Source: Paracoccus sp. TOH (lineage in GTDB: Bacteria; Pseudomonadota; Alphaproteobacteria; Rhodobacterales; Rhodobacteraceae). Taken from it: DNA of 64,000 nucleotides. Below the pieces are notes generated by a model that saw only the letters and a program-made list of their open reading frames with translations, ran no database searches and had not been told where the DNA came from. Below are positions 48,834 through 57,385 of this stretch, piece after piece (the stretch's first letter is position 1; each line of letters begins with the position of its first letter). Both the position numbers and the translations under genes were made by a program. Location: contig NZ_CP098361.1 in the NCBI RefSeq assembly GCF_030388245.1, positions 1,115,001 through 1,179,000 of the forward strand, in the 5' to 3' direction.

Positions 48834-50423
48834 TCATGCCTTCTGTCGTTCCTGCAGGGGGGCAGCCGCCTTGGCGGCCGAAATGATGGCGGGGCGATCC
48901 AGCTTGCCGCTGGCGGTGCGCGGCATGGCGCCGCCCCAAGGGTGGAATCGCTGCGGACGCATGTAATGCGGCATGGCGCGGGCGCAATGCGCGGCCAGCG
49001 CGGCCTCGGTCCCCTGCGGCAGATAGGTCACGGCGACGTGAACCGCCTGGCCCAGATCGGCATCCTCGACCCCCCAGGCCACCACATCGGCCACCAGCCC
49101 GCTTTGCGAGACCGCATCCTCGACCTCGGTCGGCGACAGGCGGAAGCCCAGCGTCTTGATCATCTCGTCCATGCGGCTGACGAACCACAGGTCGCCGTCC
49201 TCGTCCACGCGCACCAGGTCGCCCGACCAGACCACCGGCTGATCGCCCAGGACATCGGCAAGCTCGGGACAGGGGCGGATCTTCTGGGCCGTCACCTCGG
49301 GTTTTTCCCAATAGCCCATGCTGACCAGCGGCCCGGCATGCACCAGTTCGCCCTGCTCGCCGGGACCGGCGACGCCCTCGCCATGCTTGATGGCAAAGAC
49401 CTGCGCATTGGGAATCTGCCGGCCGATCGAGCCCATCTTGGCCGCGAATTTGGCCGGAGGCAGATAGGTCGAGCGGAAGGCCTCGGTCAGCCCATACATC
49501 AGGTAGATGTCCACGCCCGGAAACACCTGCGGCAGCGCCTGCAGGATGTTGGGGGGGATCTTGCCGCCGGTATTGGTGATGCGCTTCAGCGCCGGCAACG
49601 CCACCGGATTTTCCTGCAGCAGCCGCACGATCTGGTTCCACAAGGGCGGCACGCCGGCAAGGCCGGTCACCGCCTCGGCCCGCGCCATGCGGATGATCTC
49701 GGCCGGCATGGTCAGCGGTTGGTGGACCACGGTGCCGCCGACCAGCAGCATGGTGGTCAGCTGGTTCAGCCCGGCATCAAAGCTGTAGGGCAGGACCGAG
49801 AGCAGCCGGTCGCCTTCCTCCAGCCCCAGATATTGCGCGACCGAGATCGCGCCCACGCGGATGTTGCGATGGCTGAGCATCACCCCCTTGGGCGCGCCGG
49901 TCGAGCCCGAGGTGTAGATGATCATCGCCAACCCTTTCGGGTCGCATTCGTCGGGCGCGGAGCCGCTGTCGGCCGGCAGGGCCGCCCACGGGTCCGCGCC
50001 CTGGACAAGGCCCTCGGCCTTGCCCTGAACCAGGTAAGCCGTGCCCTCGGGCAAGGCATGTTCGTCCGCAAGCCCGTTCAGCGCGTTGCGGGGCAGGATC
50101 ACCGCCCGCGCCCGGCAGTCGCGGGCGACATAGGCCAGCTGCGCGGTGGTCCAGCGGATGTTCACGTTGACGACCACCGCGCCCATCTTCCAGGCGCCCA
50201 GCATCGCCGCGACCTCTTCGATGCCCTTGCGCAGGTGCACGATCACCCGATCGCCGGGGCGGATGCCGCGCCGGGTCAGCCAGTCGGCGACGCGCCCGGC
50301 CTCGGCCGCAAGTTCGGCATAGGTCGCCGCGCGGTCCCGGTCCACCGCCGCCACCTTCCCGGCGCGCTCGGGAAGATTGTCAGCCAGCAGCCGCCACATG
50401 CAGCGGTCGAAATCGTCACTCAT
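48834..50423 (-). CDS. AMP-forming acyl/aminoacyl ligase (ANL superfamily)
   Basis: 529-residue adenylating enzyme. Core motifs: YTSGSTGAPKGVMLSH (P-loop), MYGLTEAF, the SGDLV aspartate, and the C-terminal hinge and lysine GKLDRP. I start at MSDDFDRCMW; an upstream in-frame start would add 19 basic residues inside the preceding gene. It resembles the ligase paired with PLP decarboxylases in exosortase A clusters and amino-acid-activating enzymes that load stand-alone carrier proteins. Overlaps the hexapeptide-transferase gene by 8 bases. Confidence 0.88.
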   Translation of the reverse strand: MSDDFDRCMWRLLADNLPERAGKVAAVDRDRAATYAELAAEAGRVADWLTRRGIRPGDRVIVHLRKGIEEVAAMLGAWKMGAVVVNVNIRWTTAQLAYVARDCRARAVILPRNALNGLADEHALPEGTAYLVQGKAEGLVQGADPWAALPADSGSAPDECDPKGLAMIIYTSGSTGAPKGVMLSHRNIRVGAISVAQYLGLEEGDRLLSVLPYSFDAGLNQLTTMLLVGGTVVHQPLTMPAEIIRMARAEAVTGLAGVPPLWNQIVRLLQENPVALPALKRITNTGGKIPPNILQALPQVFPGVDIYLMYGLTEAFRSTYLPPAKFAAKMGSIGRQIPNAQVFAIKHGEGVAGPGEQGELVHAGPLVSMGYWEKPEVTAQKIRPCPELADVLGDQPVVWSGDLVRVDEDGDLWFVSRMDEMIKTLGFRLSPTEVEDAVSQSGLVADVVAWGVEDADLGQAVHVAVTYLPQGTEAALAAHCARAMPHYMRPQRFHPWGGAMPRTASGKLDRPAIISAAKAAAPLQERQKA

Positions 50424-51060
50424 GATCAGGGGCCCTTCCTTCGGCCGCGCTTGCCGGCGGGGCCTTTTTCTTGGCGGCAAAGATCGGCAGGCTGGGATAG
50501 ATCCTGGCCGGAGAGCCGATCACCACCGAATCCGAGGGCACGTTGGTCGTTACAGCGGTATTGGCGCCGATCCGCACCCGGTCGCCGATGCGGATGGCGC
50601 CGAGCACCGTCGCGTTCACGCCGATGAACACGTCATTGCCGATCACCGGTGCGCCGGGACGCATGTTCGTGCCGATGGTGACGTTGTGCATGACGCCGCA
50701 ACGGTCGCCGATGACCACGTCGGGATGGATCGAGAGCGAACCCTCGGCGTGGATGATGTGGAAATCCGCGCCGATGCTGACCTGCGGCGGGATCCAGACC
50801 TTGGTCACGTTGAGGATGAAGAGCTTCATCAGCGCATAGGGCTTGCTCGCCAGCCAGCGCAGGGCCGGGTTCTGCAGCCCGATGGCCCAATGCCCGTATC
50901 GGTAGATCGCCAGCGAGACGAAGGCCGGGTCCGTCAGCGAACTGCCATGTCTCCTGTAGTCTTCCCTAAGGATCCTGAACATCACCACGCACTTGCTAAT
51001 CAATTTGGCAGGAAAATCTGGCTCCCGGACCCATATTCCAATGTCTTGCGAGAAACTCAA
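50416..51060 (-). CDS. Left-handed beta-helix acyltransferase (serine acetyltransferase-like)
   Basis: 214 residues: a helical N-terminal 85 residues like serine O-acetyltransferases, then hexapeptide repeats from about residue 90 (IHPDVVIGDRCGVMHNVTIGTN, VIGNDVFIGVNATVLGAIRIGDRVRIGANTAVTTNVP). The catalytic-type His is in GADFHIIHAEG. Its 5' part and upstream sequence (about 50940-51080) are clearly lower in GC than the rest, hinting at a recombination joint. In this operon it may acylate a sugar or a carrier-bound intermediate. Confidence 0.85.
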   Translation of the reverse strand: MSFSQDIGIWVREPDFPAKLISKCVVMFRILREDYRRHGSSLTDPAFVSLAIYRYGHWAIGLQNPALRWLASKPYALMKLFILNVTKVWIPPQVSIGADFHIIHAEGSLSIHPDVVIGDRCGVMHNVTIGTNMRPGAPVIGNDVFIGVNATVLGAIRIGDRVRIGANTAVTTNVPSDSVVIGSPARIYPSLPIFAAKKKAPPASAAEGRAPDHE

Positions 51061-51081
51061 CCTGACTGTTAGGACGGGTTT

Positions 51082-52134
51082 TCAGGGTTCGGCGGCCGCG
51101 ATCAGGTCAAGCGTGCGGCGGATCTGGTCCCATTCCACCCGATAGCCGCCGGCGGTGCCCGAGCCCACGACCATGGCATAGCGCTGCTGCCAGCAATCCG
51201 TCAGCAGCTTCAGCGAGGTGGTCACCCGGTCCGCCGGCTGCAGGGTCAGCAGCGTGCCGCCGGCCGGCATGGCGATCACGCCATGGGCAAGCTGGCTGCC
51301 CTCGACCCCCACCACCAGCCGGGCCGCGCCCGCCGCCTCGGCCATCTGGTCGGCATCGTGGCGGTCGACATAAAGTGTGCGGAAGCCGTATTCGACCTCC
51401 AGCCGCTCGGCGATCTCGGCCTCGTTCACCAGGATGCGGGCGTCGCCGCTGGCGCCGCGGAAGATGAAGACGCCGGGCAGCGGCTTCAGCGCCCGGTCCT
51501 TGAGGATGCGGGCGCGATTCTCCTGCGCGCGGGCGCGACGGTGGCTGTTGTTGTGCAGGTCGTCGAACAGGATCAGCTCGTCGAAATGCACCTCGCCGAT
51601 GCGGCGCGGCGCCATGCCCAGCAAGGTCTCGTAGCGCGCGATATGCCCGCCGCGCGCCGGGGCCGAGGTGACGGGCGCCCCGGCCGCCTCGGCCAGCCGA
51701 TAGGCCAGGCAGTCGTTCAGCAGCCAGTTGCCGAACCAGCGATTGCCGATCCAGCTTTCGTAAAGCGCGCCCGACAGGCTGTCGCGCGGCCGCGGATAGG
51801 TCGGCCCGGAATGCCGGCGCTGGCGCAGGTGGCGTTCGGCGCCGCGCGCATGCAGCACGCCGTCGACGAAATCCACGTCGCGGAAGCGATAGCCCATGGT
51901 CGGCGGCGTGCGTTCGGCCGGATCGCCCTGCATCTGCGCCAGGATGTCGGGCAGGCCGCCGAACTCGGTCCGGGCGATATGCTCGACCTGATCCGGCAAC
52001 CAGATCCCCGGCGCGATCTCGACCTCATCGGCCGGGCAGATCTCCCAGCGGTCGACGGCCGTGTCGAAGAACTCCGCCCGGCCCAGACCGAGAAGGCGAC
52101 GCAGGCGGTTATGGATCGGTCTGAGGGAATGCAT
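51082..52134 (-). CDS. GT61-like (DUF563) glycosyltransferase
   Basis: 350-residue protein resembling glycosyltransferase family 61: NRWFGNWLLNDCLAYRLAEAAG, a middle HFDELILFDDLHNN, IFIFRGASGDAR-type strand (positions about 225-240) and the C-terminal LVVGVEGSQLAHGVIAMPAGGTLLTLQP, where GAQL/H-type residues bind the nucleotide sugar in the family. Probably cytoplasmic, building a surface polysaccharide. Lies 61 bases after the esterase gene and 21 bases before the acyltransferase gene. Confidence 0.82.
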   Translation of the reverse strand: MHSLRPIHNRLRRLLGLGRAEFFDTAVDRWEICPADEVEIAPGIWLPDQVEHIARTEFGGLPDILAQMQGDPAERTPPTMGYRFRDVDFVDGVLHARGAERHLRQRRHSGPTYPRPRDSLSGALYESWIGNRWFGNWLLNDCLAYRLAEAAGAPVTSAPARGGHIARYETLLGMAPRRIGEVHFDELILFDDLHNNSHRRARAQENRARILKDRALKPLPGVFIFRGASGDARILVNEAEIAERLEVEYGFRTLYVDRHDADQMAEAAGAARLVVGVEGSQLAHGVIAMPAGGTLLTLQPADRVTTSLKLLTDCWQQRYAMVVGSGTAGGYRVEWDQIRRTLDLIAAAEP

Positions 52135-52195
52135 GGCGTCTCGGCTGGCGGGATCGGGACAAGTTTAGGGGGCGAGGGGAGCGGCGCAAGCGGGA

Positions 52196-53350
52196 TCAGC
52201 CGCTGCCGGGCGGATCCTCCGCATTCAGCACCTCGATCAGCGTTTCGGCGATCATGGCGTGGTCCGCGGCCGAGGGGTGCCACAGGCAGGCATTGCGCCG
52301 TGGTTCGCCCAGGATTACCAGCCGGTTGGCGATGCCCCTGGCGGTCAGCAGGTCCGAGGCGCTGCGATGCGCCTCGACCAGCTCGGGGCCGTATTCGCCG
52401 AAGGCCAGAAGCACCATCAGCGCGCCGGGGTTCTCCTGCGCGCGGGCGGTGACGAAATCGGCCAGCGCCGGCCCGAAATCGCGGCGCAGCTGGCTCTTGT
52501 CGGTCCAGCGCTCGCCCGGCGCCAGCTCGGAGCCGAAGACATTCGAGCCAAGCCCGATGACGATGATATCGGCCTGGCGCTGCGGCAGGGCGGTCGCCGC
52601 CGCATCCCCCGGCAGCGCCAGCGGGTAAAGCCGGTCCATGGTGTGGTCGGGGTCGGCACCGCCATAATTGCGCAGCAGGCCGATGCCGGAACGGGCGACC
52701 AGCCGATAATCCGCGCCGAGCGCCGTTGCCACCTGAGGGCCGAAACTGCGGCTGGTATCGGTGGCGGCATAGATCTCCTCGTCGCCGCAATCGCGGTGCT
52801 CGGCGGTGTTGGCAAAGCCGACGGTGTCGGAATCGCCGATGAACTCGATCAGCCGCCCCGGCTCCGGCGGCGGCAGGGCCTTGGCCGCGGCATCAAGAAG
52901 AAAGCCGCCGAACAGCGCCGGCCCTTTCGATTCGCTGATCTTCTCGGCGCGAATCGCATGCGGACCGGGCGTCAGCCCGTCGATGCGCAGATCCTGCCGG
53001 CCGGGGCGAGAGATCTCGACCGGCTTGCCGTCCAGCACCACCCGCCAGCGATTGACCGCATCGTCGAAGCGCAGGGTGATGCCCGTCCCCTCGAACCGGG
53101 CCGCGGCATGGAATCCCGGCCATTCGTGGCGATAGCCCTGGGCGGGCCCGGCTGCGGCGCGGCCCGTCACCTTGGCGGACAGGGCGACCAGATCGGGCTG
53201 CGGCGGGATCAGCCGGACCCGAAAGTCCGCGTCCTTGGCCAGGCCGATCTGCGGCACCGGGATCATTGGCCGCGCCGGTCCCGGCCAGGCGAAGAAGCCG
53301 ACCATCGCGACCAGCGCGATGCCGAAAACCGTGATGCCGATCGCTTTCAT
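52196..53350 (-). CDS. SGNH/GDSL esterase, CE2-like, membrane anchored
   Basis: 384 residues: an N-terminal membrane helix or signal (AIGITVFGIALVAMVGFFAW), a beta-sandwich (YRHEWPGFHAAARFEGTGITLRFDD) like carbohydrate esterase family 2, then an SGNH domain with nucleophile block FIGDSDTVGF, GLGSNVFG and the C-terminal WHPSAADH Asp-His pair. Probably periplasmic polysaccharide deacylase. Start is uncertain: ATGs at 53365 and 53368 would add five or six residues. First gene of the glycan-modification operon. Confidence 0.82.
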   Translation of the reverse strand: MKAIGITVFGIALVAMVGFFAWPGPARPMIPVPQIGLAKDADFRVRLIPPQPDLVALSAKVTGRAAAGPAQGYRHEWPGFHAAARFEGTGITLRFDDAVNRWRVVLDGKPVEISRPGRQDLRIDGLTPGPHAIRAEKISESKGPALFGGFLLDAAAKALPPPEPGRLIEFIGDSDTVGFANTAEHRDCGDEEIYAATDTSRSFGPQVATALGADYRLVARSGIGLLRNYGGADPDHTMDRLYPLALPGDAAATALPQRQADIIVIGLGSNVFGSELAPGERWTDKSQLRRDFGPALADFVTARAQENPGALMVLLAFGEYGPELVEAHRSASDLLTARGIANRLVILGEPRRNACLWHPSAADHAMIAETLIEVLNAEDPPGSG

Positions 53351-53431
53351 CCGTCCTGCACTCATCATACCCAACACACCGGCGATTCCGGCGATCCTGA
53401 CCGAACCCGGCCGGCAAATCCAGCCGCGTCG

Positions 53432-53690
53432 TCAGCCGCGGAATCCGGCGCGAATCCCGATCGCGTCGCGGATGTCATAATGATGGTCGCCGATGAAGAA
53501 ACCGTGAAGGTCGATCTCCTCGGCATGGGTCGTCGGCCCGTGCAGGCTGTGATCCATCATTCCCAGCACCGGGTTGTTCGTAAAATCGCCGCGACGATGG
53601 GCCGCGTCTCGACTTCGACCAGATAGGAGAGCCGTCCCGTCCCGTCACCCCGGTGATCGGCGCCTTCATCGTCACCACAACACTGTCACT
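53432..53690 (-). pseudogene. Frameshifted 3' remnant of an unidentified gene
   Basis: Two adjacent minus-strand frames together read as one protein: GTGRLSYLVEVETRPIVAAI (upstream frame) continues as TNNPVLGMMDHSLHG and then IDLHGFFIGDHHYDIRDAIG to a stop at 53432. The join falls at the A4 tract 53582-53585 (T4 on the coding strand); one extra T would restore the frame. The upstream part has a stop and no start, so the gene is also 5'-truncated. I do not recognise the family. It lies 82 bases before the SGNH esterase gene and may have belonged to that operon. Confidence 0.45.
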
Positions 53691-53791
53691 CATTCACTTG
53701 CGGGGCAGGGAAGCGCACCATCGCATCTTGTCAACGCCCAGGCGCGCAACGGCGCCCCACCATTCATCACCCGATCGCGCCATCGGAAGCC

Positions 53792-53858
53792 GGCGGCGCC
53801 GGGAAGGCGCCACCTCTCGATTTCACCGTTTTCCCAATACCCCCGCGGCCGCACCACC
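53792..53858 (-). repeat. Intergenic repeat element, copy 3 (3' of proS)
   Basis: Minus strand, about 15 bases after the proS stop: GC-rich segment, the 23-nt core at 53821-53843 (one difference from copies 1 and 2), then a 9-bp hairpin with one G-U pair and a 5-base loop (53792-53814). Arrangement relative to the stop codon is the same as for copy 1 after purD. Confidence 0.74.
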
Positions 53859-53874
53859 GGAACGGCCGCCCGGC

Positions 53875-55227
53875 TCATTGCGCCGCGTCGAAGACCGGCT
53901 GGTAGATCTCCTTCAGCCGCGCCACCGCCTCCTGCGGCGACAGCTCGACCGACTCGCCGGTCCGGCGCGCGGTCAGCTCGACCTTGTTCGCCGCCAGGCC
54001 GCGCGGGCCGACGGTGATCCGCCAGGGCAGGCCGATCAGGTCCATGGTGGCGAATTTCGCCCCCGCCCGCTCGTCGCGGTCGTCATAGAGCGGGTCCAGC
54101 CCCTGCGCCTTCAGCTCGGCGTAAAGCGCCTCGCAGGCGCCGTCGGTCGAGGCATCGCCCTGCTTGAGATTGACGATGCCGACATGGAAGGGGGTCACGC
54201 CTTCGGGCCAGATGATGCCCTTGTCGTCATGGCTGGCCTCGATGATGGCGCCCAGCAGGCGGCTGACGCCGATGCCGTGCGAACCCATGTGCACCGGCAC
54301 GCGGGTGCCGTCGGGGCCGACCACCGTCGCCCCCATCGGCTCGGAATACTTGGTGCCGAAATAGAAGATCTGCCCGACCTCGATGCCGCGCGCCTGGCGG
54401 CGGCGGGGCTCGGGGATCTGCTCGAACAGCGCCGCGTCATGGGTCTCGTCGGTGCGGGCGTAGCGGCTGGTGAATTCTTCCAGCACCGCCTGGCACTCGG
54501 CCACGTCGTCGTAGTCGATGGCCCGGTCGCCGAATTTCAGGTCGGTGATCTCGCTGTCGTAGAACACCTCGGATTCGCCGGTCTCGGCCAGCACCAGGAA
54601 TTCATGCGTATAGTCGCCGCCGATCGGCCCGCCATCGGCGCGCATCGGGATCGCCTGCAGGCCCATGCGCTCATAGCTGCGCAGGTAGCTGACCAGGTGA
54701 CGGTTATAGGCGTGCAGCGCGTCTTCCTTGGTCAGGTCGAAATTGTAGCCGTCCTTCATCAGGAATTCGCGGCCGCGCATGACGCCGAAACGCGGGCGGA
54801 TCTCGTCGCGGAACTTCCACTGGATGTGATACAAGGTCAGCGGCAGGTCTTTATAGCTGTTCACATGCGACCGGAAGATGTCGGTGATCATCTCCTCATT
54901 GGTGGGTCCGTAGAGCAGGTCGCGCTTGTGGCGGTCCTTGATGCGCAGCATCTCCTCGCCATAGTCGTCATAGCGGCCGCTCTCGCGCCACAGGTCGGCC
55001 GATTGCAGGGTCGGCATCAGCATGGCGATATGGCCGGCGCGGGCCTGTTCCTCGTGCACGATCTGCTCGATGCGCCTGAGCACCTTGTAGCCCAGCGGCA
55101 GCCAGGAATAGATGCCGGCCGCCTGTTGCTTGATCATGCCTGCCCGCAGCATCAGCCGGTGGCTGACGATCTGGGCCTCTTTGGGGTCTTCCTTCAGGAC
55201 GGGCATGAAATAGCGCGACAGACGCAT
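53875..55227 (-). CDS. proS: Prolyl-tRNA synthetase (short alphaproteobacterial type)
   Basis: Charges tRNA-Pro. 450 residues from [19 protein letters not shown]. Class II motifs: [17 protein letters not shown], motif 2 [23 protein letters not shown], motif 3 [10 protein letters not shown]. It is about 120 residues shorter than E. coli ProRS and lacks most of the INS editing domain between motifs 2 and 3, as is usual in alphaproteobacteria. The upstream 30-residue in-frame extension is rejected. Divergent from the PerM-type gene. Confidence 0.96.
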   Translation of the reverse strand: MRLSRYFMPVLKEDPKEAQIVSHRLMLRAGMIKQQAAGIYSWLPLGYKVLRRIEQIVHEEQARAGHIAMLMPTLQSADLWRESGRYDDYGEEMLRIKDRHKRDLLYGPTNEEMITDIFRSHVNSYKDLPLTLYHIQWKFRDEIRPRFGVMRGREFLMKDGYNFDLTKEDALHAYNRHLVSYLRSYERMGLQAIPMRADGGPIGGDYTHEFLVLAETGESEVFYDSEITDLKFGDRAIDYDDVAECQAVLEEFTSRYARTDETHDAALFEQIPEPRRRQARGIEVGQIFYFGTKYSEPMGATVVGPDGTRVPVHMGSHGIGVSRLLGAIIEASHDDKGIIWPEGVTPFHVGIVNLKQGDASTDGACEALYAELKAQGLDPLYDDRDERAGAKFATMDLIGLPWRITVGPRGLAANKVELTARRTGESVELSPQEAVARLKEIYQPVFDAAQ

Positions 55228-55355
55228 GGCGAAATCCTCATGATGGCCGGGACGAGTTAGCGCAGAGCGGATAGCGGGGCAACGCCCTTCCTTGCAAGCG
55301 GCGCCGCGACCGTCCACATAGGAACGCGAACCCGGGACAGGAGCGGAAAACAGCC

Positions 55356-56660
55356 ATGCAATTGCCGGTGCACAAACAGGTCCTGTATTGGGGCGCGGCG
55401 CTGGCCGTCCTGCTGCTGGCGCTTTGGGGGCTGGGCAATGCCATCATGCCCTTCATCATGGGCGCGGCGGTGGCCTATCTCTTCGACCCGCTCGCCGACC
55501 GGCTGGAGCGGCTGGGGCTGTCGCGCACCGCTTCGGTGGTGGTCATCACGCTTTGCGGCCTGCTGGTGGTGGTGGCGCTGTTTCTGCTGCTGGTGCCGGT
55601 GCTGGTCCGCCAGACCACGGCGCTGATCGAGACGGCGCCGCAGATGTTCCAGCAGTTGCAGCAATTCCTGATGACCCGCTTTCCCGAGATCTTCACCGAG
55701 GGCAGCCCGGTCAACACCGCGCTCACCAACATGGGCCAACAGATCAGCGAGCGCGGCGGACAGCTGGTCAGCACGCTGCTCGGCTCGGTCATGGGCGTTG
55801 TCAGCATGGTCATGCTGATCGTCATCGTGCCGGTGGTGGCATTCTACCTGCTGCTCGACTGGGACAACATGGTGGACCGGCTGGACGAGTTGCTGCCCCG
55901 CGACCATGCCGGCACCGTCCGCCGCCTGGGGCACGAGATCGACGCGGCGCTGTCGGGATTCGTGCGCGGGCAGGGCATGGTGATCCTGATCCTTGGCACC
56001 TTCTATTCGGTCTGCCTGGGGCTGGTCGGGCTGCCCTTCGGGGTGGCGATCGGGGTGATCGCTGCCTCGCTCTCGTTCATTCCCTATGTGGGTGTGCTGG
56101 TCGGCGGCGCCACCGCCATCGGCGTGGCGCTGTTCTCGTTCTGGGGCGAGCCGCTCTGGATCGGCGCGGTGATCGCGGTCTTCGTCATCGGCCAGATCGT
56201 CGAGGGCAACTACCTGCAGCCCAAGATCGTCGGCGGCCATGTCGGGCTGCATCCGGTCTGGCTGATGCTGGCCCTGACCGTCTTCGGCACGCTGTTCGGC
56301 TTTGTCGGGCTGCTGGTCGCGGTGCCGCTGGCGGCGGCGCTGGGTGTGCTGGTGCGCTTCGCGGTCGGACGCTACAAGGAAAGCGCGCTTTATACCGGGC
56401 GCGAGGTGCCTTCGCCGCCGGCCCCGCCCACCATGGTCGAGCTGGTGCCGCGCGGCACCACCGAGCGCGCGCGCCAATTGGCGCAGATGTCGCGCGACGT
56501 GGCGGTGGCGCAGATCCAGCGCGAGGAGCATCTGGCGCATCTGCTGGAGGAGCATCAGCATCGCCAGCATGCCGGCAAGGTACCGGATGCCGAAGGCCCG
56601 CCCTCGCCCTCGGAGCTCTGGGCCGAGGCCCGCGAGAGCCGGGAAGGCAAGGACGGCTGA
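55356..56660 (+). CDS. AI-2E/PerM-family membrane protein
   Basis: 434 residues with about eight hydrophobic segments: two near the start ([40 protein letters not shown]), a soluble middle, and the C-terminal cluster [27 protein letters not shown]... with [24 protein letters not shown], which defines the family. A charged tail of about 80 residues follows. Members include AI-2 exporter candidates and Na+/H+ antiporters; substrate unknown. The hdaA gene starts 3 bases after its stop. Confidence 0.88.
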   Translation: MQLPVHKQVLYWGAALAVLLLALWGLGNAIMPFIMGAAVAYLFDPLADRLERLGLSRTASVVVITLCGLLVVVALFLLLVPVLVRQTTALIETAPQMFQQLQQFLMTRFPEIFTEGSPVNTALTNMGQQISERGGQLVSTLLGSVMGVVSMVMLIVIVPVVAFYLLLDWDNMVDRLDELLPRDHAGTVRRLGHEIDAALSGFVRGQGMVILILGTFYSVCLGLVGLPFGVAIGVIAASLSFIPYVGVLVGGATAIGVALFSFWGEPLWIGAVIAVFVIGQIVEGNYLQPKIVGGHVGLHPVWLMLALTVFGTLFGFVGLLVAVPLAAALGVLVRFAVGRYKESALYTGREVPSPPAPPTMVELVPRGTTERARQLAQMSRDVAVAQIQREEHLAHLLEEHQHRQHAGKVPDAEGPPSPSELWAEARESREGKDG

Positions 56661-56663
56661 ACG

Positions 56664-57353
56664 GTGGCAAGACAGCTGACCCTGGACCTGACGATGCCGC
56701 CGGCATCGTCGCGCGACGACTTCCTGATCACCTCGGCCAATCGCGACGCGCTTGCCATGCTGGACGAACCGGCGCGCTGGCCGCAGGGCCGGCTGCTGCT
56801 GATCGGCGCCGGCGGCGCCGGCAAGTCGCATCTGGTCGGCTTCTGGGCGGCCGAGCATGGCGCGCAGCTGTGTCAGGCCTGGACCCTGACCCCCGGCAAT
56901 GCCGGCGATCTGGTGCAGCCGCATGCGGCGCTGGTCGTCGAGGACGCGCATGAGATCGGCGGCAATGCCACGGCCGAACAGGGGCTGTTCCACCTGTGGA
57001 ATCTGGCCGGCGCGCGCCAGACGCTGCTGCTGATCACCGCGCGCACGGCGCCGCGCGACTGGGGGGTGATGCTGCCCGATCTGCGTTCGCGGCTGGAGAC
57101 GGCCGCGCAGGCGATCCTTGGTCCGCCCGACGACGCGCTGCTGCCGGCGGTGCTGGTCAAGCTGTTCGCCGACCGCCAGATCCAGGTCGCGCCCGAAGTG
57201 GTGGACTGGCTGGCCTTGCGCATGGAGCGCGATCTGGACCTGGCCCGCCGCCTGGTCGCCGCCATCGACCGGGAATCGCTGGCCGACCGTCGCGCCATCA
57301 CCCGGCGCCTGGCCGCCGAGCTTCTGGACAAGCTCACCCCCGCCGAAGCATGA
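56664..57353 (+). CDS. hdaA: DnaA-related regulator HdaA
   Basis: 229-residue AAA+ protein like the ATPase part of DnaA without the DNA-binding domain [32 protein letters not shown] start (the QLTLDL is a clamp-binding motif), degenerate P-loop [17 protein letters not shown] as Walker B, and sensor regions. In Caulobacter, HdaA with the DNA clamp stimulates DnaA-ATP hydrolysis and prevents over-initiation. It starts at GTG, three bases after the PerM-type gene, and precedes ppk; the PerM-hdaA-ppk-ppx order is common in alphaproteobacteria. Confidence 0.9.
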   Translation: MARQLTLDLTMPPASSRDDFLITSANRDALAMLDEPARWPQGRLLLIGAGGAGKSHLVGFWAAEHGAQLCQAWTLTPGNAGDLVQPHAALVVEDAHEIGGNATAEQGLFHLWNLAGARQTLLLITARTAPRDWGVMLPDLRSRLETAAQAILGPPDDALLPAVLVKLFADRQIQVAPEVVDWLALRMERDLDLARRLVAAIDRESLADRRAITRRLAAELLDKLTPAEA

Positions 57354-57385
57354 TCCCCCGCGCATTTTCCCGGAAGTTCCGTGAC

